Assembly (NCBI GenBank): GCA_041552135.1
Contig: JBFELL010000043.1
Location: forward strand, 1-17,837
Length of the DNA: 17,837 nt
Reading direction: 5' to 3'
Source of the DNA: SZUA-186 sp041552135
GTDB lineage: Bacteria > Pseudomonadota > Gammaproteobacteria > UBA9214
Each line of letters opens with the position of its first letter. Within the stretch, counting starts at the first letter, position 1. Under the pieces are notes generated by a model, which was not told where the DNA came from, ran no database searches, and was given only the letters and a program-made list of their open reading frames with translations. Shown here in pieces: positions 1 through 9,168 of this stretch. A program made the position numbers and the translations under genes.

Positions 1-68
1 GGCGTCCTTTGCGCCTTTGCGGTGATTGAATCTGTTTTCCTCTGCGTCCTCTGCGCCTCTGCTGTGAT
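1..68. repeat. Diverged doubled CTTTGCG/CTCTGCG intergenic repeat
   Basis: Two related blocks lie end to end. The first (1-25, cut by the window edge) repeats TTTGCG-type units and ends in GCGGTGAT. The second (about 37-68) repeats TCTGCG units at 8-9 bp spacing and ends in GCTGTGAT. On the minus strand this reads as the GCAGAGG/GCAAAGG-type periodic element that I recall from intergenic regions of many unrelated bacteria; that recollection is not checked here. It lies just past the 3' end of gatB. No reading frame here looks coding. Its function is unknown. Confidence 0.6.
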
Positions 69-100
69 ACCGTTTTCCGGATCACCCCGGGGCGAGCATG

Positions 101-1537
101 TTACGAATCCAGCTTCTTGCGCAGCAATTCGTTGACCTGTTTCGGGTTGGCCTTGCCCTGCGTGGCCTTCATGACCTGGCCGACGAAGTAGCCGAACACC
201 TTCTGCTGGCCGCCGCGGTACTGCTCGATCTGTTTCGGGCTGTTGTCCAGCACCTCCTGGATGATCGACTCGATGGCGGAGGAGTCCGAAATCTGTTTCA
301 GGCCCTTCTGCTCGATGATCGCGTCGGCCGTTCCCTCGCCGTTCCACATGGCCTCGAACACCTGCTTGGCGATCTTGCCCGAGATGGTTCCATCCTCGAT
401 ACGCTGCAGCAGACCACCCAGGCCCCCTGCGCTGACCGGGCTGTCGGCAATGTCCAGGCCGGCCTTGTTGAGGGCACCCGAGAATTCGCCCATCACCCAG
501 TTCGCCGACAGCTTGCCCTGCCCGCCGGCCGCCACGACGACAGCCTCGAAGTAGTCGGCCAGTTCGCGGCTGGCGGTCAGCACGCCGGCATCGTAGGCCG
601 AGAGCCCGTACTCGCTGCTGAAACGATCACGCTTCGCATCGGGCAGTTCGGGCAGGCTGTCACTGACTGCGTCGATGAAGTCCTGATCGATTTCCACCGG
701 CAGCAGGTCCGGGTCGGGGAAATACCGGTAGTCGTTGGCCTCTTCCTTGGAACGCATGGGGCGCGTCTCGCCCTTGTCGGGGTCGAACAGCCGCGTTTCC
801 TGCACCACCTCGCCGCCACCCTCGATGACAGCGATCTGGCGCTGGACCTCGTAGTTGATCGCCTGCTCGACGAAGCGGAACGAGTTGATGTTCTTCAGTT
901 CGGTGCGCGTGCCGAACTCCGCCTGCCCCTTCGGGCGGACCGACACGTTCGCGTCGCAGCGAAAGGAACCCTCCTGCATGTTGCCGTCGGAGATACCGAG
1001 GTAGCGCACCAGGGTGTGGATCTTCTTCATATAGGCGATCGCCTCTTTCGCCGAGCGCATATCGGGCTCCGAGACGATCTCCAGCAGGGGCGTGCCGGCG
1101 CGGTTCAGGTCGATGCCGGTCATGCCGTGAAAATCCTCGTGCAGCGACTTGCCAGCGTCCTCCTCGAGGTGGGCGCGCGTAATGCCGATGCGCCTGGTAC
1201 TGCCGTCCTCGAGGTCGATATCGATCCAGCCGTCATGCACGATCGGCAGTTCGAACTGGCTGATCTGGTAGCCCTTGGGCAGATCGGGGTAGAAGTAGTT
1301 CTTGCGGGCAAACACCGAGCGCGGCGCCACGCTCGAGTGCGTCGCCAGGCCGAACATGGCCGCCATGCGCACCACCTCGCCGTTCAGCACGGGCAGCACG
1401 CCCGGCAGGCCGAGGTCCACCGCACAGGCCTGGGTGTTGGGCTCCGCCCCGTAGGTGGTTGACGCACCGGAGAAGATCTTGCTGCGCGTGGCAAGCTGGG
1501 TATGGATCTCAAGCCCGATGACTGTTTCCCATTGCAT
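101..1537 (-). CDS. gatB: Asp-tRNA(Asn)/Glu-tRNA(Gln) amidotransferase subunit B
   Basis: This 478-residue protein is the tRNA-binding, kinase-like subunit of GatCAB. It activates the side chain of Glu-tRNA(Gln) or Asp-tRNA(Asn) with ATP so that ammonia from GatA can convert it to the amide. The N terminus (WETVIGLEIHTQL, then a KIFSGAST stretch) and the internal NINSFRF and DYRYFPDPDLLP motifs are hallmarks of GatB. The C-terminal 150 residues look like the helical/YqeY tail domain (NWVMGEFSGALN, then PKQVNELLRKKL at the end). Length is normal for the family. The ATG at 1537 is preceded by AAAGG about 10 nt upstream. It is the last gene of gatC-gatA-gatB, 43 bp after gatA. Presence of GatCAB implies indirect aminoacylation of Gln and/or Asn tRNA; which one cannot be told from the window. 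Confidence 0.97.
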   Translation of the reverse strand: MQWETVIGLEIHTQLATRSKIFSGASTTYGAEPNTQACAVDLGLPGVLPVLNGEVVRMAAMFGLATHSSVAPRSVFARKNYFYPDLPKGYQISQFELPIVHDGWIDIDLEDGSTRRIGITRAHLEEDAGKSLHEDFHGMTGIDLNRAGTPLLEIVSEPDMRSAKEAIAYMKKIHTLVRYLGISDGNMQEGSFRCDANVSVRPKGQAEFGTRTELKNINSFRFVEQAINYEVQRQIAVIEGGGEVVQETRLFDPDKGETRPMRSKEEANDYRYFPDPDLLPVEIDQDFIDAVSDSLPELPDAKRDRFSSEYGLSAYDAGVLTASRELADYFEAVVVAAGGQGKLSANWVMGEFSGALNKAGLDIADSPVSAGGLGGLLQRIEDGTISGKIAKQVFEAMWNGEGTADAIIEQKGLKQISDSSAIESIIQEVLDNSPKQIEQYRGGQQKVFGYFVGQVMKATQGKANPKQVNELLRKKLDS

Positions 1538-1580
1538 CAGAGAGTGCCTTTACCTGATTGATGAACCGCGGTGCATGAAC

Positions 1581-3035
<1,455 letters not shown>

Positions 3036-3055
3036 GCAGCGAAATCCTGCGGCGG

Positions 3056-3343
3056 TTATTCGATGACCTTGGGTACGAGGTACAGGCCGGCCTCGGTCTG
3101 CGGGGCATGCGACTGGAAGACCTCGCGCTGGTCGGTTTCCGTGACCTCATCGGCGCGCAGGCGCTGGACGGCATCCAGCGGGTGTGCCAGCGGCACCACC
3201 GAGGTGGTGTCCACCTCCTCGAGCTGCTCCACAAAGGCCAGGATATCCGACAGGTTGCGGGCATATGCCGGGATGTCTTCGGCATTGATACCCAGCCTCG
3301 CCAGGTGGGCAATCTTCTCGACTTGTGAGGCCTCAAGCGCCAT
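3056..3343 (-). CDS. gatC: Asp-tRNA(Asn)/Glu-tRNA(Gln) amidotransferase subunit C
   Basis: This 95-residue protein is the small belt subunit that wraps GatA and stabilises its contact with GatB. The N-terminal helix (QVEKIAHLARLGI) and the central DVLAF-like segment followed by LEEVDTTSVVPLAHPLD match the family. The C terminus (REVFQSHAPQTEAGLYLVPKVIE) is the conserved 'FYVPKVIE'-type ending. The ATG at 3343 has GGAG about 7 nt upstream. It is first in gatC-gatA-gatB, divergent from mreB across 166 bp. Confidence 0.96.
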   Translation of the reverse strand: MALEASQVEKIAHLARLGINAEDIPAYARNLSDILAFVEQLEEVDTTSVVPLAHPLDAVQRLRADEVTETDQREVFQSHAPQTEAGLYLVPKVIE

Positions 3344-3392
3344 TTCAGACTCCGGATACAGGGGTGGCGTTTTTTAACAGGGGCGCAAAGGT

Positions 3393-3398
3393 AGCATA
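3393..3398 (-). promoter_or_regulatory. Candidate -10 box for gatCAB
   Basis: On the minus strand this reads TATGCT (4 of 6 matches to TATAAT), about 50 nt upstream of the gatC start. No good -35 hexamer sits 16-18 bp further up, so the call rests on position and the -10 alone. Confidence 0.25.
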
Positions 3399-3438
3399 AT
3401 CAAGCGCCGGATTGCAGGAAGGATTCGGGGCGATTTCC

Positions 3439-3467
3439 TTGCCCAAACCTCCCCCCGTTGTTAGATT
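3439..3467 (+). promoter_or_regulatory. Candidate sigma-70 promoter of the mreB operon
   Basis: TTGCCC (3439-3444) and TAGATT (3462-3467) are separated by exactly 17 bp, each matching the consensus at 4 of 6 positions. Transcription would start near 3474, leaving a leader of about 36 nt before the mreB ATG. It lies in the divergent gatC-mreB gap. Confidence 0.4.
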
Positions 3468-3509
3468 ACCCCCCTTCGATTGCGGCCCACCCTCGCGGAC
3501 ACGGATTAA

Positions 3510-4559
3510 ATGGTAATAAAAAGTCTATTTGGCCTGTTCTCCAACGATCTCTCTATCGATCTCGGCACGGCCAACACGCTGATTTACGTCCGTGGCCAGG
3601 GGATCGTCCTGAACGAGCCGTCGGTGGTTGCCATCCGCCAGGACCGTGGCCCCGGCGGCCCGAAGAGCATTGCCGCGGTCGGTGCCGAGGCCAAGCTCAT
3701 GCTGGGCCGCACCCCGGGCAACATCACGGCCATCCGGCCGCTGAAAGACGGCGTCATCGCCGATTTCACCATCACGGAAAAGATGCTGCAGCACTTCATC
3801 CACAAGGTGCACGAGGCGCGCTTCTTCAAGCCCAGCCCGCGGGTGCTGATCTGCGTGCCCTGCGGCTCGACCCAGGTGGAACGCCGCGCCATCCGCGAAT
3901 CCGCCCACGGTGCCGGCGCCCGCGAGGTCTACCTGATCGAGGAACCGATGGCGGCGGCCATCGGCGCCGGCATGCCGGTCGACGAGGCACGCGGCTCCAT
4001 GGTGCTGGATATCGGCGGCGGCACATCGGAAGTTGCCGTTATCTCCTTGAACGGTATCGTCTATTCCTCTTCCGTCAGGATCGGCGGCGATCGCTTCGAT
4101 GACGCCATCATCAACTACGTGCGGCGCAACTACGGCACCCTGATTGGCGAGACCACGGCCGAGCACATCAAGCATGAGATCGGCTCCGCCTACCCGGGCA
4201 AGGAAGTTCTCGAAATCGAGGTCAAGGGGCGCAACCTGTCACAGGGCATCCCCCGCGCCTTTACCCTGAACAGCAACGAAATCCTCGAATCCCTGCAGGA
4301 ACCGCTTGCCGGCATCGTCGGCGCAGTGAAGACGGCACTCGAGCAGACGCCACCGGAGCTCGGTGCCGACGTCGCCGAGCGCGGCATCGTACTGACCGGT
4401 GGTGGCGCGCTGCTGCGCGACCTGGATCGCCTGCTGATGGAGGAAACCGGACTGCCCGTGGTCGTCGCCGACGACCCCCTCACCTGCGTTGCCCGTGGCG
4501 GCGGCCGAGCCCTCGAGCTGTTCGACGAACGCGGCGGCGACGTCTTCACGGTCGAATAG
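3510..4559 (+). CDS. mreB: Rod shape-determining actin-like protein MreB
   Basis: This 349-residue bacterial actin polymerises on ATP into membrane-bound filaments under the inner membrane and orients the lateral-wall synthesis complex. The nucleotide-binding motifs are in order: phosphate-1 DLGTANTLIY near residue 17, phosphate-2 VLDIGGGTSEVAVI near residue 165, and the adenosine motif GIVLTGGGALLRDLD near residue 290. Length is usual (E. coli 347). The ATG follows TTAA with only a weak CGGA-like ribosome site, but the N terminus (SLFGLFSNDLSIDLGTAN) is the canonical one, so the start is secure. It heads the elongation operon; a 167-bp spacer without a gene separates it from mreC. Confidence 0.97.
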   Translation: MVIKSLFGLFSNDLSIDLGTANTLIYVRGQGIVLNEPSVVAIRQDRGPGGPKSIAAVGAEAKLMLGRTPGNITAIRPLKDGVIADFTITEKMLQHFIHKVHEARFFKPSPRVLICVPCGSTQVERRAIRESAHGAGAREVYLIEEPMAAAIGAGMPVDEARGSMVLDIGGGTSEVAVISLNGIVYSSSVRIGGDRFDDAIINYVRRNYGTLIGETTAEHIKHEIGSAYPGKEVLEIEVKGRNLSQGIPRAFTLNSNEILESLQEPLAGIVGAVKTALEQTPPELGADVAERGIVLTGGGALLRDLDRLLMEETGLPVVVADDPLTCVARGGGRALELFDERGGDVFTVE

Positions 4560-4638
4560 CGACCCGACCGCCAGCCGTGCACACACGCTGCCCGGCACAC
4601 CATGCGCCCGACTCCCTGCCCTTGCGCGGCATCGCGCA

Positions 4639-4652
4639 CCGCCCTGTGGCGG
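4639..4652 (+). other. Small hairpin in the mreB-mreC spacer
   Basis: CCGCC and GGCGG flank a CTGT loop, giving a perfect 5-bp stem about 80 nt after the mreB stop. No T-run follows, so a simple intrinsic terminator is unlikely; it could act in attenuation or mRNA protection between mreB and mreC. The rest of the spacer shows no convincing promoter. Confidence 0.25.
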
Positions 4653-4714
4653 ACAAATACGCTAGAATAGCGCGCTGAACGCCGCGGGACCCACCCTGCC
4701 GGCCGCTAGTTGAC

Positions 4715-4719
4715 AAGGG
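4715..4719 (+). promoter_or_regulatory. Shine-Dalgarno site that sets an ATT start for mreC
   Basis: AAGGG lies 7 nt before the ATT at 4727. This is ideal spacing for initiation there and far too distant (about 82 nt) to serve the first in-frame ATG at 4802. Confidence 0.5.
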
Positions 4720-4726
4720 TGCGCCC

Positions 4727-5653
4727 ATTAAACTGATTTTCACACAAGGTCCCTCGATCACGGTACGACTGATCGTCTGCGTCGCGCTTTCGATCGGCCT
4801 GATGATGATGGACCATCGCCACAGCCACCTCGAATCCGTCCGCGCCGCCCTGTCGATCGTGGTTTACCCGATCCAGCTGGCGGTGGAGCTGCCGGGGTCC
4901 GTCTCCGGCTGGTTCCGCGAGTCGCTTGCGACCCGCCGGCAGTTGCAGGAGGAAAACGTCAGCCTGCAGACGCAGTTGCTGATGCTGAAGGCACAGCGGC
5001 AGAAGCTGGAGGCACTGGAGGTCGAGAATATCCGGCTGCGGGAACTGCTCGACTCGTCGTTCGAGGTCGGCGAAAAGATCCTGGTCGCGGAGCTGATGTC
5101 GGTCAACCTCGATCCCTACAAGCACCAGATCGTCATCAACAAGGGGGAGCTCGACCGGATCTACCCCGGACAGCCACTGCTCGATGCCGACGGCGTCATG
5201 GGTCAGGTCGTGCATGTCGGCCCCTACACCTCGACGGCGGTGCTCATCACCGACACGTCCCACGCCATACCGGTGCAGGTCAACCGCAACGGCCTGCGCA
5301 CCATTGCCCTGGGCAGCGGCACCATCAACCGCCTGGAACTGCCCTACCTGCCGAACAATTCCGACATCCTCATCGGCGACCTGCTGATCACATCCGGGCT
5401 TGGCGGCCGTTTTCCGCCCGGCTATCCGGTCGCCATGGTCACCGCCATCCAGCAGGATCCCGGGCAGGCATTCGCCAGGATCGTCGCCACGCCCAAGGCC
5501 AAGCTGGACCGCAGCCGGGAAGTCCTGCTGGTCTGGCCGGGCAATATCGATGCCGCGCTGGTCGCAAACGCCGATGCCGCAGAACAGCCGGCGGAGGCGG
5601 ACATGCAGGTAGTACCGGAAGGCGAACCGCACGGCAGCGGGGAGACCGAATGA
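4727..5653 (+). CDS. mreC: Rod shape-determining protein MreC, probable ATT start
   Basis: MreC is the bitopic periplasmic scaffold of the elongasome; it binds PBP2 and relays MreB/MreD signals. The first in-frame ATG (4802) falls inside the transmembrane helix and would delete most of it. Reading upstream in frame gives KLIFTQGPSITVRLIV, closely resembling the usual MreC N terminus (K-x-I/L-F-x-x-GPS). The only plausible initiator for it is the ATT at 4727, placed 7 nt after AAGGG. The frame is open back to the TGA at 4676 and holds no ATG, GTG or TTG before 4802. From ATT the protein has 308 residues: cytoplasmic tip 1-13, membrane helix about 14-30, coiled coil about 66-112 (QLQEEN, LEALEVENIRLREL), then the paired beta-barrel MreC domain (VNLDPYKHQIVINKGE, GVMGQVV, TDTSHAIPVQV) and an acidic Glu/Ala-rich tail. 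It overlaps mreD by 4 bp (ATGA). Confidence 0.93.
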   Translation: MKLIFTQGPSITVRLIVCVALSIGLMMMDHRHSHLESVRAALSIVVYPIQLAVELPGSVSGWFRESLATRRQLQEENVSLQTQLLMLKAQRQKLEALEVENIRLRELLDSSFEVGEKILVAELMSVNLDPYKHQIVINKGELDRIYPGQPLLDADGVMGQVVHVGPYTSTAVLITDTSHAIPVQVNRNGLRTIALGSGTINRLELPYLPNNSDILIGDLLITSGLGGRFPPGYPVAMVTAIQQDPGQAFARIVATPKAKLDRSREVLLVWPGNIDAALVANADAAEQPAEADMQVVPEGEPHGSGETE

Positions 5654-6138
5654 TTACCGGCCGCCAGCATGGCAGCGGGGTGATCGTCGCCACCTTCCTG
5701 TTAGCGCTGATGCTGACCATAGTCCCCCTGCCGGACTGGTTGCGACCGATGCGCCCGGACTGGGTCGGACTGGTGCTGATCTACTGGTGCCTCGCACTGC
5801 CCGAGCGGGTCGGTGTCGTCACGGGCTGGTTCGCCGGGCTGCTGGTCGACCTGCTTACCGGCTCCCTGCTCGGACAGCATGCGATGGCACTGGCCGTGAT
5901 CGCCTGGCTGGCGCTGCGTCTTCACCAGCGCCTGCGGCTGTTCCCGGTCTGGCAGCAGGCACTGATCATCCTGGTGCTGCTGGTGCTGCACCAGTTGCTG
6001 GCGCTGTGGGTGGACCGTTTTATCGGCCGTCCGGGGCCACCCTGGTATTACTGGACACCATCGCTGATCGGCATGCTGCTGTGGCCGCTGATCTATCCCG
6101 CACTGCGCTCGCTGCGGCGCAGCTTCAGTGTCAACTGA
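5650..6138 (+). CDS. mreD: Rod shape-determining protein MreD
   Basis: This 162-residue inner-membrane protein is very hydrophobic, with about five predicted membrane segments (residues about 10-28, 36-55, 58-80, 95-118, 130-150). It bridges MreC and MreB in the elongasome. The signature is the early PDWxGLVLIYWCLALPERVGVVTGWFAGLLVDLLTG-type stretch, in which the conserved D and G of the helix 2-3 region are kept. Length matches the family (E. coli 162). The ATG overlaps the mreC stop (ATGA), with GGGGAG 6 nt upstream, so coupled translation is expected. mrdA begins 18 bp downstream. Confidence 0.95.
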   Translation: MITGRQHGSGVIVATFLLALMLTIVPLPDWLRPMRPDWVGLVLIYWCLALPERVGVVTGWFAGLLVDLLTGSLLGQHAMALAVIAWLALRLHQRLRLFPVWQQALIILVLLVLHQLLALWVDRFIGRPGPPWYYWTPSLIGMLLWPLIYPALRSLRRSFSVN

Positions 6139-6156
6139 GCAGGCCAGGGCCGGGAC

Positions 6157-8007
6157 ATGCCAAGACCGCTGACCCTGAAGGACCACTTTCTCGAGTACCG
6201 CATGTTCACCAACCGGGCGATCATCCTGCTGGTGTTTTGCGCCATGCTGCTGATGGTCCTGTTCAGCCGCCTGCTGTACCTGCAGGTGATCGAGCACGAG
6301 CACTACATCACCCTGTCGGAAGACAATCGCGTCAAACTGCAGGCCATCGCGCCCAACCGCGGCCTGATCTACGACCGCAACGGCATCCTGCTGGCGGAAA
6401 ACCTGCCGTCCTTCCGCCTGCAGATCACGCCGGAGCAGGTGGACGACATGGCGTCCACCCTCGAGGCGCTCGAGGAAATCATCCACATCAGCGACGTCGA
6501 TCGTTCGCGCTTCGAACGGCTGCTGGCCCGCAAGCCGCGCTTCGAGGCGATCCCGCTGCGCTTTCACCTCGACGATGCGGAAGTGGCGCGCTTTTCCGTC
6601 AACCGGCACCGCTTTCCGGGTGTCGACATCCATGCCGGTCTGTCGCGCCACTACCCGCTCGGCAGTCTAGGGGTGCATGTCCTCGGATATGTCGGTCGCA
6701 TCGACGAGCAGGCGCTGAAGGAGCTGGACACCTCCAATTACAGCGGCACCACGCACACCGGTAAAATCGGCATCGAAAAAACCTACGAGGACGTGCTGCA
6801 CGGCAAGGTCGGCGTGCAGCACGTGGAAACCACGGCACAGGGGCGGGTGCTGCGCGTGCTGCGGCGCACACCGCCGGTGCCGGGCAACAACCTCTACCTG
6901 ACGCTGGACTCGCGCCTGCAGGCAGCCGCGGAACAGGCCTTTGGCGATTTCTCGGGCTCCGCCATTGCACTGGACCCCAGGACCGGCGATGTGCTGGCCA
7001 TGGTGAGCCAGCCGACCTACGACCCGAATCCGTTCGTCAACGGTATCGAGTTCGATGCCTACAATGCGCTCAGGGGCGATGAAAAGGAGCCGCTGTTCAA
7101 CCGCGCCCTGCGTGGCCAGTACCCGCCCGGCTCGACCGTCAAGCCGTTTATCGGCCTTGCCGGACTCGAACAGGGCATTACCGGCAGCAAGTCCACGACC
7201 TATTGCCCGGGCTTCTATACCCTGCAAGGCAGCAGCCGCAAGTACCGCGACTGGAAACGCACCGGTCACGGCACGGTGGACCTCAGCACCTCCATCGAGC
7301 AGTCCTGCGATGTCTATTTCTACGATCTCGCCCTGTCGATGGGGATTGAACGGCTGCACGACTATCTGGCGCATTTCTCCTTCGGCAGCCGCACCGGCAT
7401 CGACATCGTCGGCGAACTGCCCGGACTGCTGCCCTCGCCGACCTGGAAACGCCAGCGCCGCGGCGAGCCCTGGTTCCCGGGGGAGACCATCATCACCGGT
7501 ATCGGCCAGGGCTTTTTCCTGGCTACGCCGCTGCAACTGGCCACATCCACGGCCGCGCTCGCCAACAACGGCCGGATCATCCGGCCGAAGGTCGTGCATG
7601 CCGAGCAGGCAGCCGGCAGCGGCGACCTGCTGCCACACCAGCTGCGCACCGGCGAACCCATCGCCATCAAGAACCAGCATCACTGGGACGAGGTGGTCCA
7701 GTCCATGATCGACGTGGTGCACGCACCGCGCGGGACGGCACGTCGCATCGGCGAGGACAGCCCCTACCGGATCGCCGGCAAGACCGGTACCGCACAGGTG
7801 TTTGGCCTCAAGCAGGAAGAGAAATACGACGCCGAGGCCATCGAGGAGAAACTGCGTGACCATTCCCTGTTCATCGCCTTTGCACCGGTCGAGGAGCCGC
7901 GCATCGCGATTGCCGTGATCGTGGAGAACGGCGGCAGTGGCAGCGCGGTTGCCGCGCCCATCGCGCGCACCATCATGGACGCCTGGCTGGTCGATAACCC
8001 GGCATGA
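6157..8007 (+). CDS. mrdA: Penicillin-binding protein 2, elongation transpeptidase
   Basis: This 616-residue class B penicillin-binding protein cross-links new glycan during lateral growth, working with RodA. There is a short cytoplasmic N terminus, one membrane anchor (about residues 19-41), then the pedestal/dimerisation domain with the NRGLIYDRNG motif near residue 65. The transpeptidase domain follows, with nucleophile Ser326 and Lys329 in STVK, S383-C-D385 (the SXD variant of SXN that E. coli PBP2 also has) and Lys542-T-G. All catalytic elements are intact. Length is close to E. coli PBP2 (633). The ATG has AGGG 7 nt upstream. It overlaps rodA by 4 bp. Confidence 0.96.
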   Translation: MPRPLTLKDHFLEYRMFTNRAIILLVFCAMLLMVLFSRLLYLQVIEHEHYITLSEDNRVKLQAIAPNRGLIYDRNGILLAENLPSFRLQITPEQVDDMASTLEALEEIIHISDVDRSRFERLLARKPRFEAIPLRFHLDDAEVARFSVNRHRFPGVDIHAGLSRHYPLGSLGVHVLGYVGRIDEQALKELDTSNYSGTTHTGKIGIEKTYEDVLHGKVGVQHVETTAQGRVLRVLRRTPPVPGNNLYLTLDSRLQAAAEQAFGDFSGSAIALDPRTGDVLAMVSQPTYDPNPFVNGIEFDAYNALRGDEKEPLFNRALRGQYPPGSTVKPFIGLAGLEQGITGSKSTTYCPGFYTLQGSSRKYRDWKRTGHGTVDLSTSIEQSCDVYFYDLALSMGIERLHDYLAHFSFGSRTGIDIVGELPGLLPSPTWKRQRRGEPWFPGETIITGIGQGFFLATPLQLATSTAALANNGRIIRPKVVHAEQAAGSGDLLPHQLRTGEPIAIKNQHHWDEVVQSMIDVVHAPRGTARRIGEDSPYRIAGKTGTAQVFGLKQEEKYDAEAIEEKLRDHSLFIAFAPVEEPRIAIAVIVENGGSGSAVAAPIARTIMDAWLVDNPA

Positions 8008-9128
8008 GCGCAGTGACCTCACACCGGCGCGAGGACGCCAGCCAGCGCGGCTGGCAGTACCGCCTGCACCTCGACGCCCCGCTGCTGCTGGCACTGATCG
8101 GTGTCAGCGGACTGGGCCTGATGGTGCTCTACAGCGCCGGCGGCGAGGACGCGGACCTCCTCAGCCGGCAGTTGATCCGGCTCGCGATTGCCTTTGCCAC
8201 CATGTTCGCCGTCGCCCAGGTCTCGCCGCGCCTGCTGATGCGCATCACGCCATGGGTATTCGCCGCCGGCATCCTGCTGCTGCTCGCCGTGCTGATGGGC
8301 GGCGAGGCCAGCGGCGGCGCGCAGCGCTGGCTGAACCTCTACGTGGTGCGCTTCCAGCCATCGGAGATGATGAAGCTCGCCGTCCCCATGATGGTCGCCT
8401 GGTTCCTGGCGGATGCGCGCCTGCCGCCCAACCGGTTCCAGCTGCTGGCCGGCGGCTTCCTGATCGCGGTCCCCATGCTGATGATCGCCAAGCAGCCGGA
8501 CCTCGGCACCGCCCTGCTGATTGCCAGCTCCGGCTTTTTCGTGCTGTTCCTCGCCGGCCTGCAGTGGCGCCTGCTGGCGTTTCTCACGGCGCTGGCGGCC
8601 GCGGGGGCGCCAATAATCTGGCATTTCATGCATGACTATCAGCGCCAGCGCGTGCTGACTTTCCTGAGCCCCGAGAAGGACCCGCTGGGCACCGGCTACC
8701 ACATCATCCAGTCGAAGATCGCCATCGGCTCCGGCGGCCTGCTCGGCAAGGGCTGGCTGAACGGCACCCAGTCGCAGCTGGATTTCCTGCCGGAACGCTC
8801 CACCGACTTCATCTTCGCCGTGCTCGGCGAGGAATTCGGCTTGCTCGGCGTAGCGCTGCTGTTCACCTTCTACGTCATCATCGTCATCCGCGGCGTCCTC
8901 ATCGCCGTGCAGGCGCAGGACACCTACACGCGGCTGCTGGCCGGCAGTCTCGCCATGACGTTTTTCGTCTATGTCATCGTCAACACCGGCATGGTGACCG
9001 GCCTGCTGCCGGTGGTCGGCCTGCCGCTGCCGATGATCAGCTACGGCGGCACTTCGATCGTGACCTTGATGGCCGGCTTCGGTATCCTCATGTCAGTCCA
9101 GACACACCGTAAACTGTTACCGACCTGA
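8004..9128 (+). CDS. rodA: SEDS peptidoglycan glycosyltransferase RodA
   Basis: RodA polymerises lipid II into glycan strands and forms a complex with PBP2. The 374-residue protein is polytopic (about ten membrane helices). SEDS signatures are present: QPSEMMKLA in the early helices, KQPDLGTALLI, the periplasmic loop GTQSQLDFLPERSTDFIFAVLGEE with the key aspartate at residue 268, and the C-terminal LPLPMISYGGTS. Length equals the family norm (E. coli 370). The start ATG overlaps the mrdA stop (ATGA), typical for this gene pair. Its function is well established for the family; nothing unusual was seen. Confidence 0.97.
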   Translation: MSAVTSHRREDASQRGWQYRLHLDAPLLLALIGVSGLGLMVLYSAGGEDADLLSRQLIRLAIAFATMFAVAQVSPRLLMRITPWVFAAGILLLLAVLMGGEASGGAQRWLNLYVVRFQPSEMMKLAVPMMVAWFLADARLPPNRFQLLAGGFLIAVPMLMIAKQPDLGTALLIASSGFFVLFLAGLQWRLLAFLTALAAAGAPIIWHFMHDYQRQRVLTFLSPEKDPLGTGYHIIQSKIAIGSGGLLGKGWLNGTQSQLDFLPERSTDFIFAVLGEEFGLLGVALLFTFYVIIVIRGVLIAVQAQDTYTRLLAGSLAMTFFVYVIVNTGMVTGLLPVVGLPLPMISYGGTSIVTLMAGFGILMSVQTHRKLLPT

Positions 9129-9168
9129 CGTGCTGGACGCCGATTCCACAAACAGAGGAACACACCAC

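Noticed and set aside
98..1462. Long open frame on the plus strand across gatB (454 codons)
   Set aside because: GC-driven shadow of gatB; no recognisable protein motifs.
4710..4715. Perfect TTGACA just before mreC
   Set aside because: No -10-like hexamer at 16-18 bp (17 bp gives CTGATT), and transcription would start inside mreC. Treated as chance.
4802..5653. mreC starting at the first ATG (283 residues)
   Set aside because: It would remove most of the membrane helix and the conserved N terminus, and no ribosome site precedes it.
6667..8094. Long open frame on the minus strand across mrdA (475 codons)
   Set aside because: Antisense shadow caused by high GC content; the plus strand encodes intact PBP2 with all catalytic motifs.
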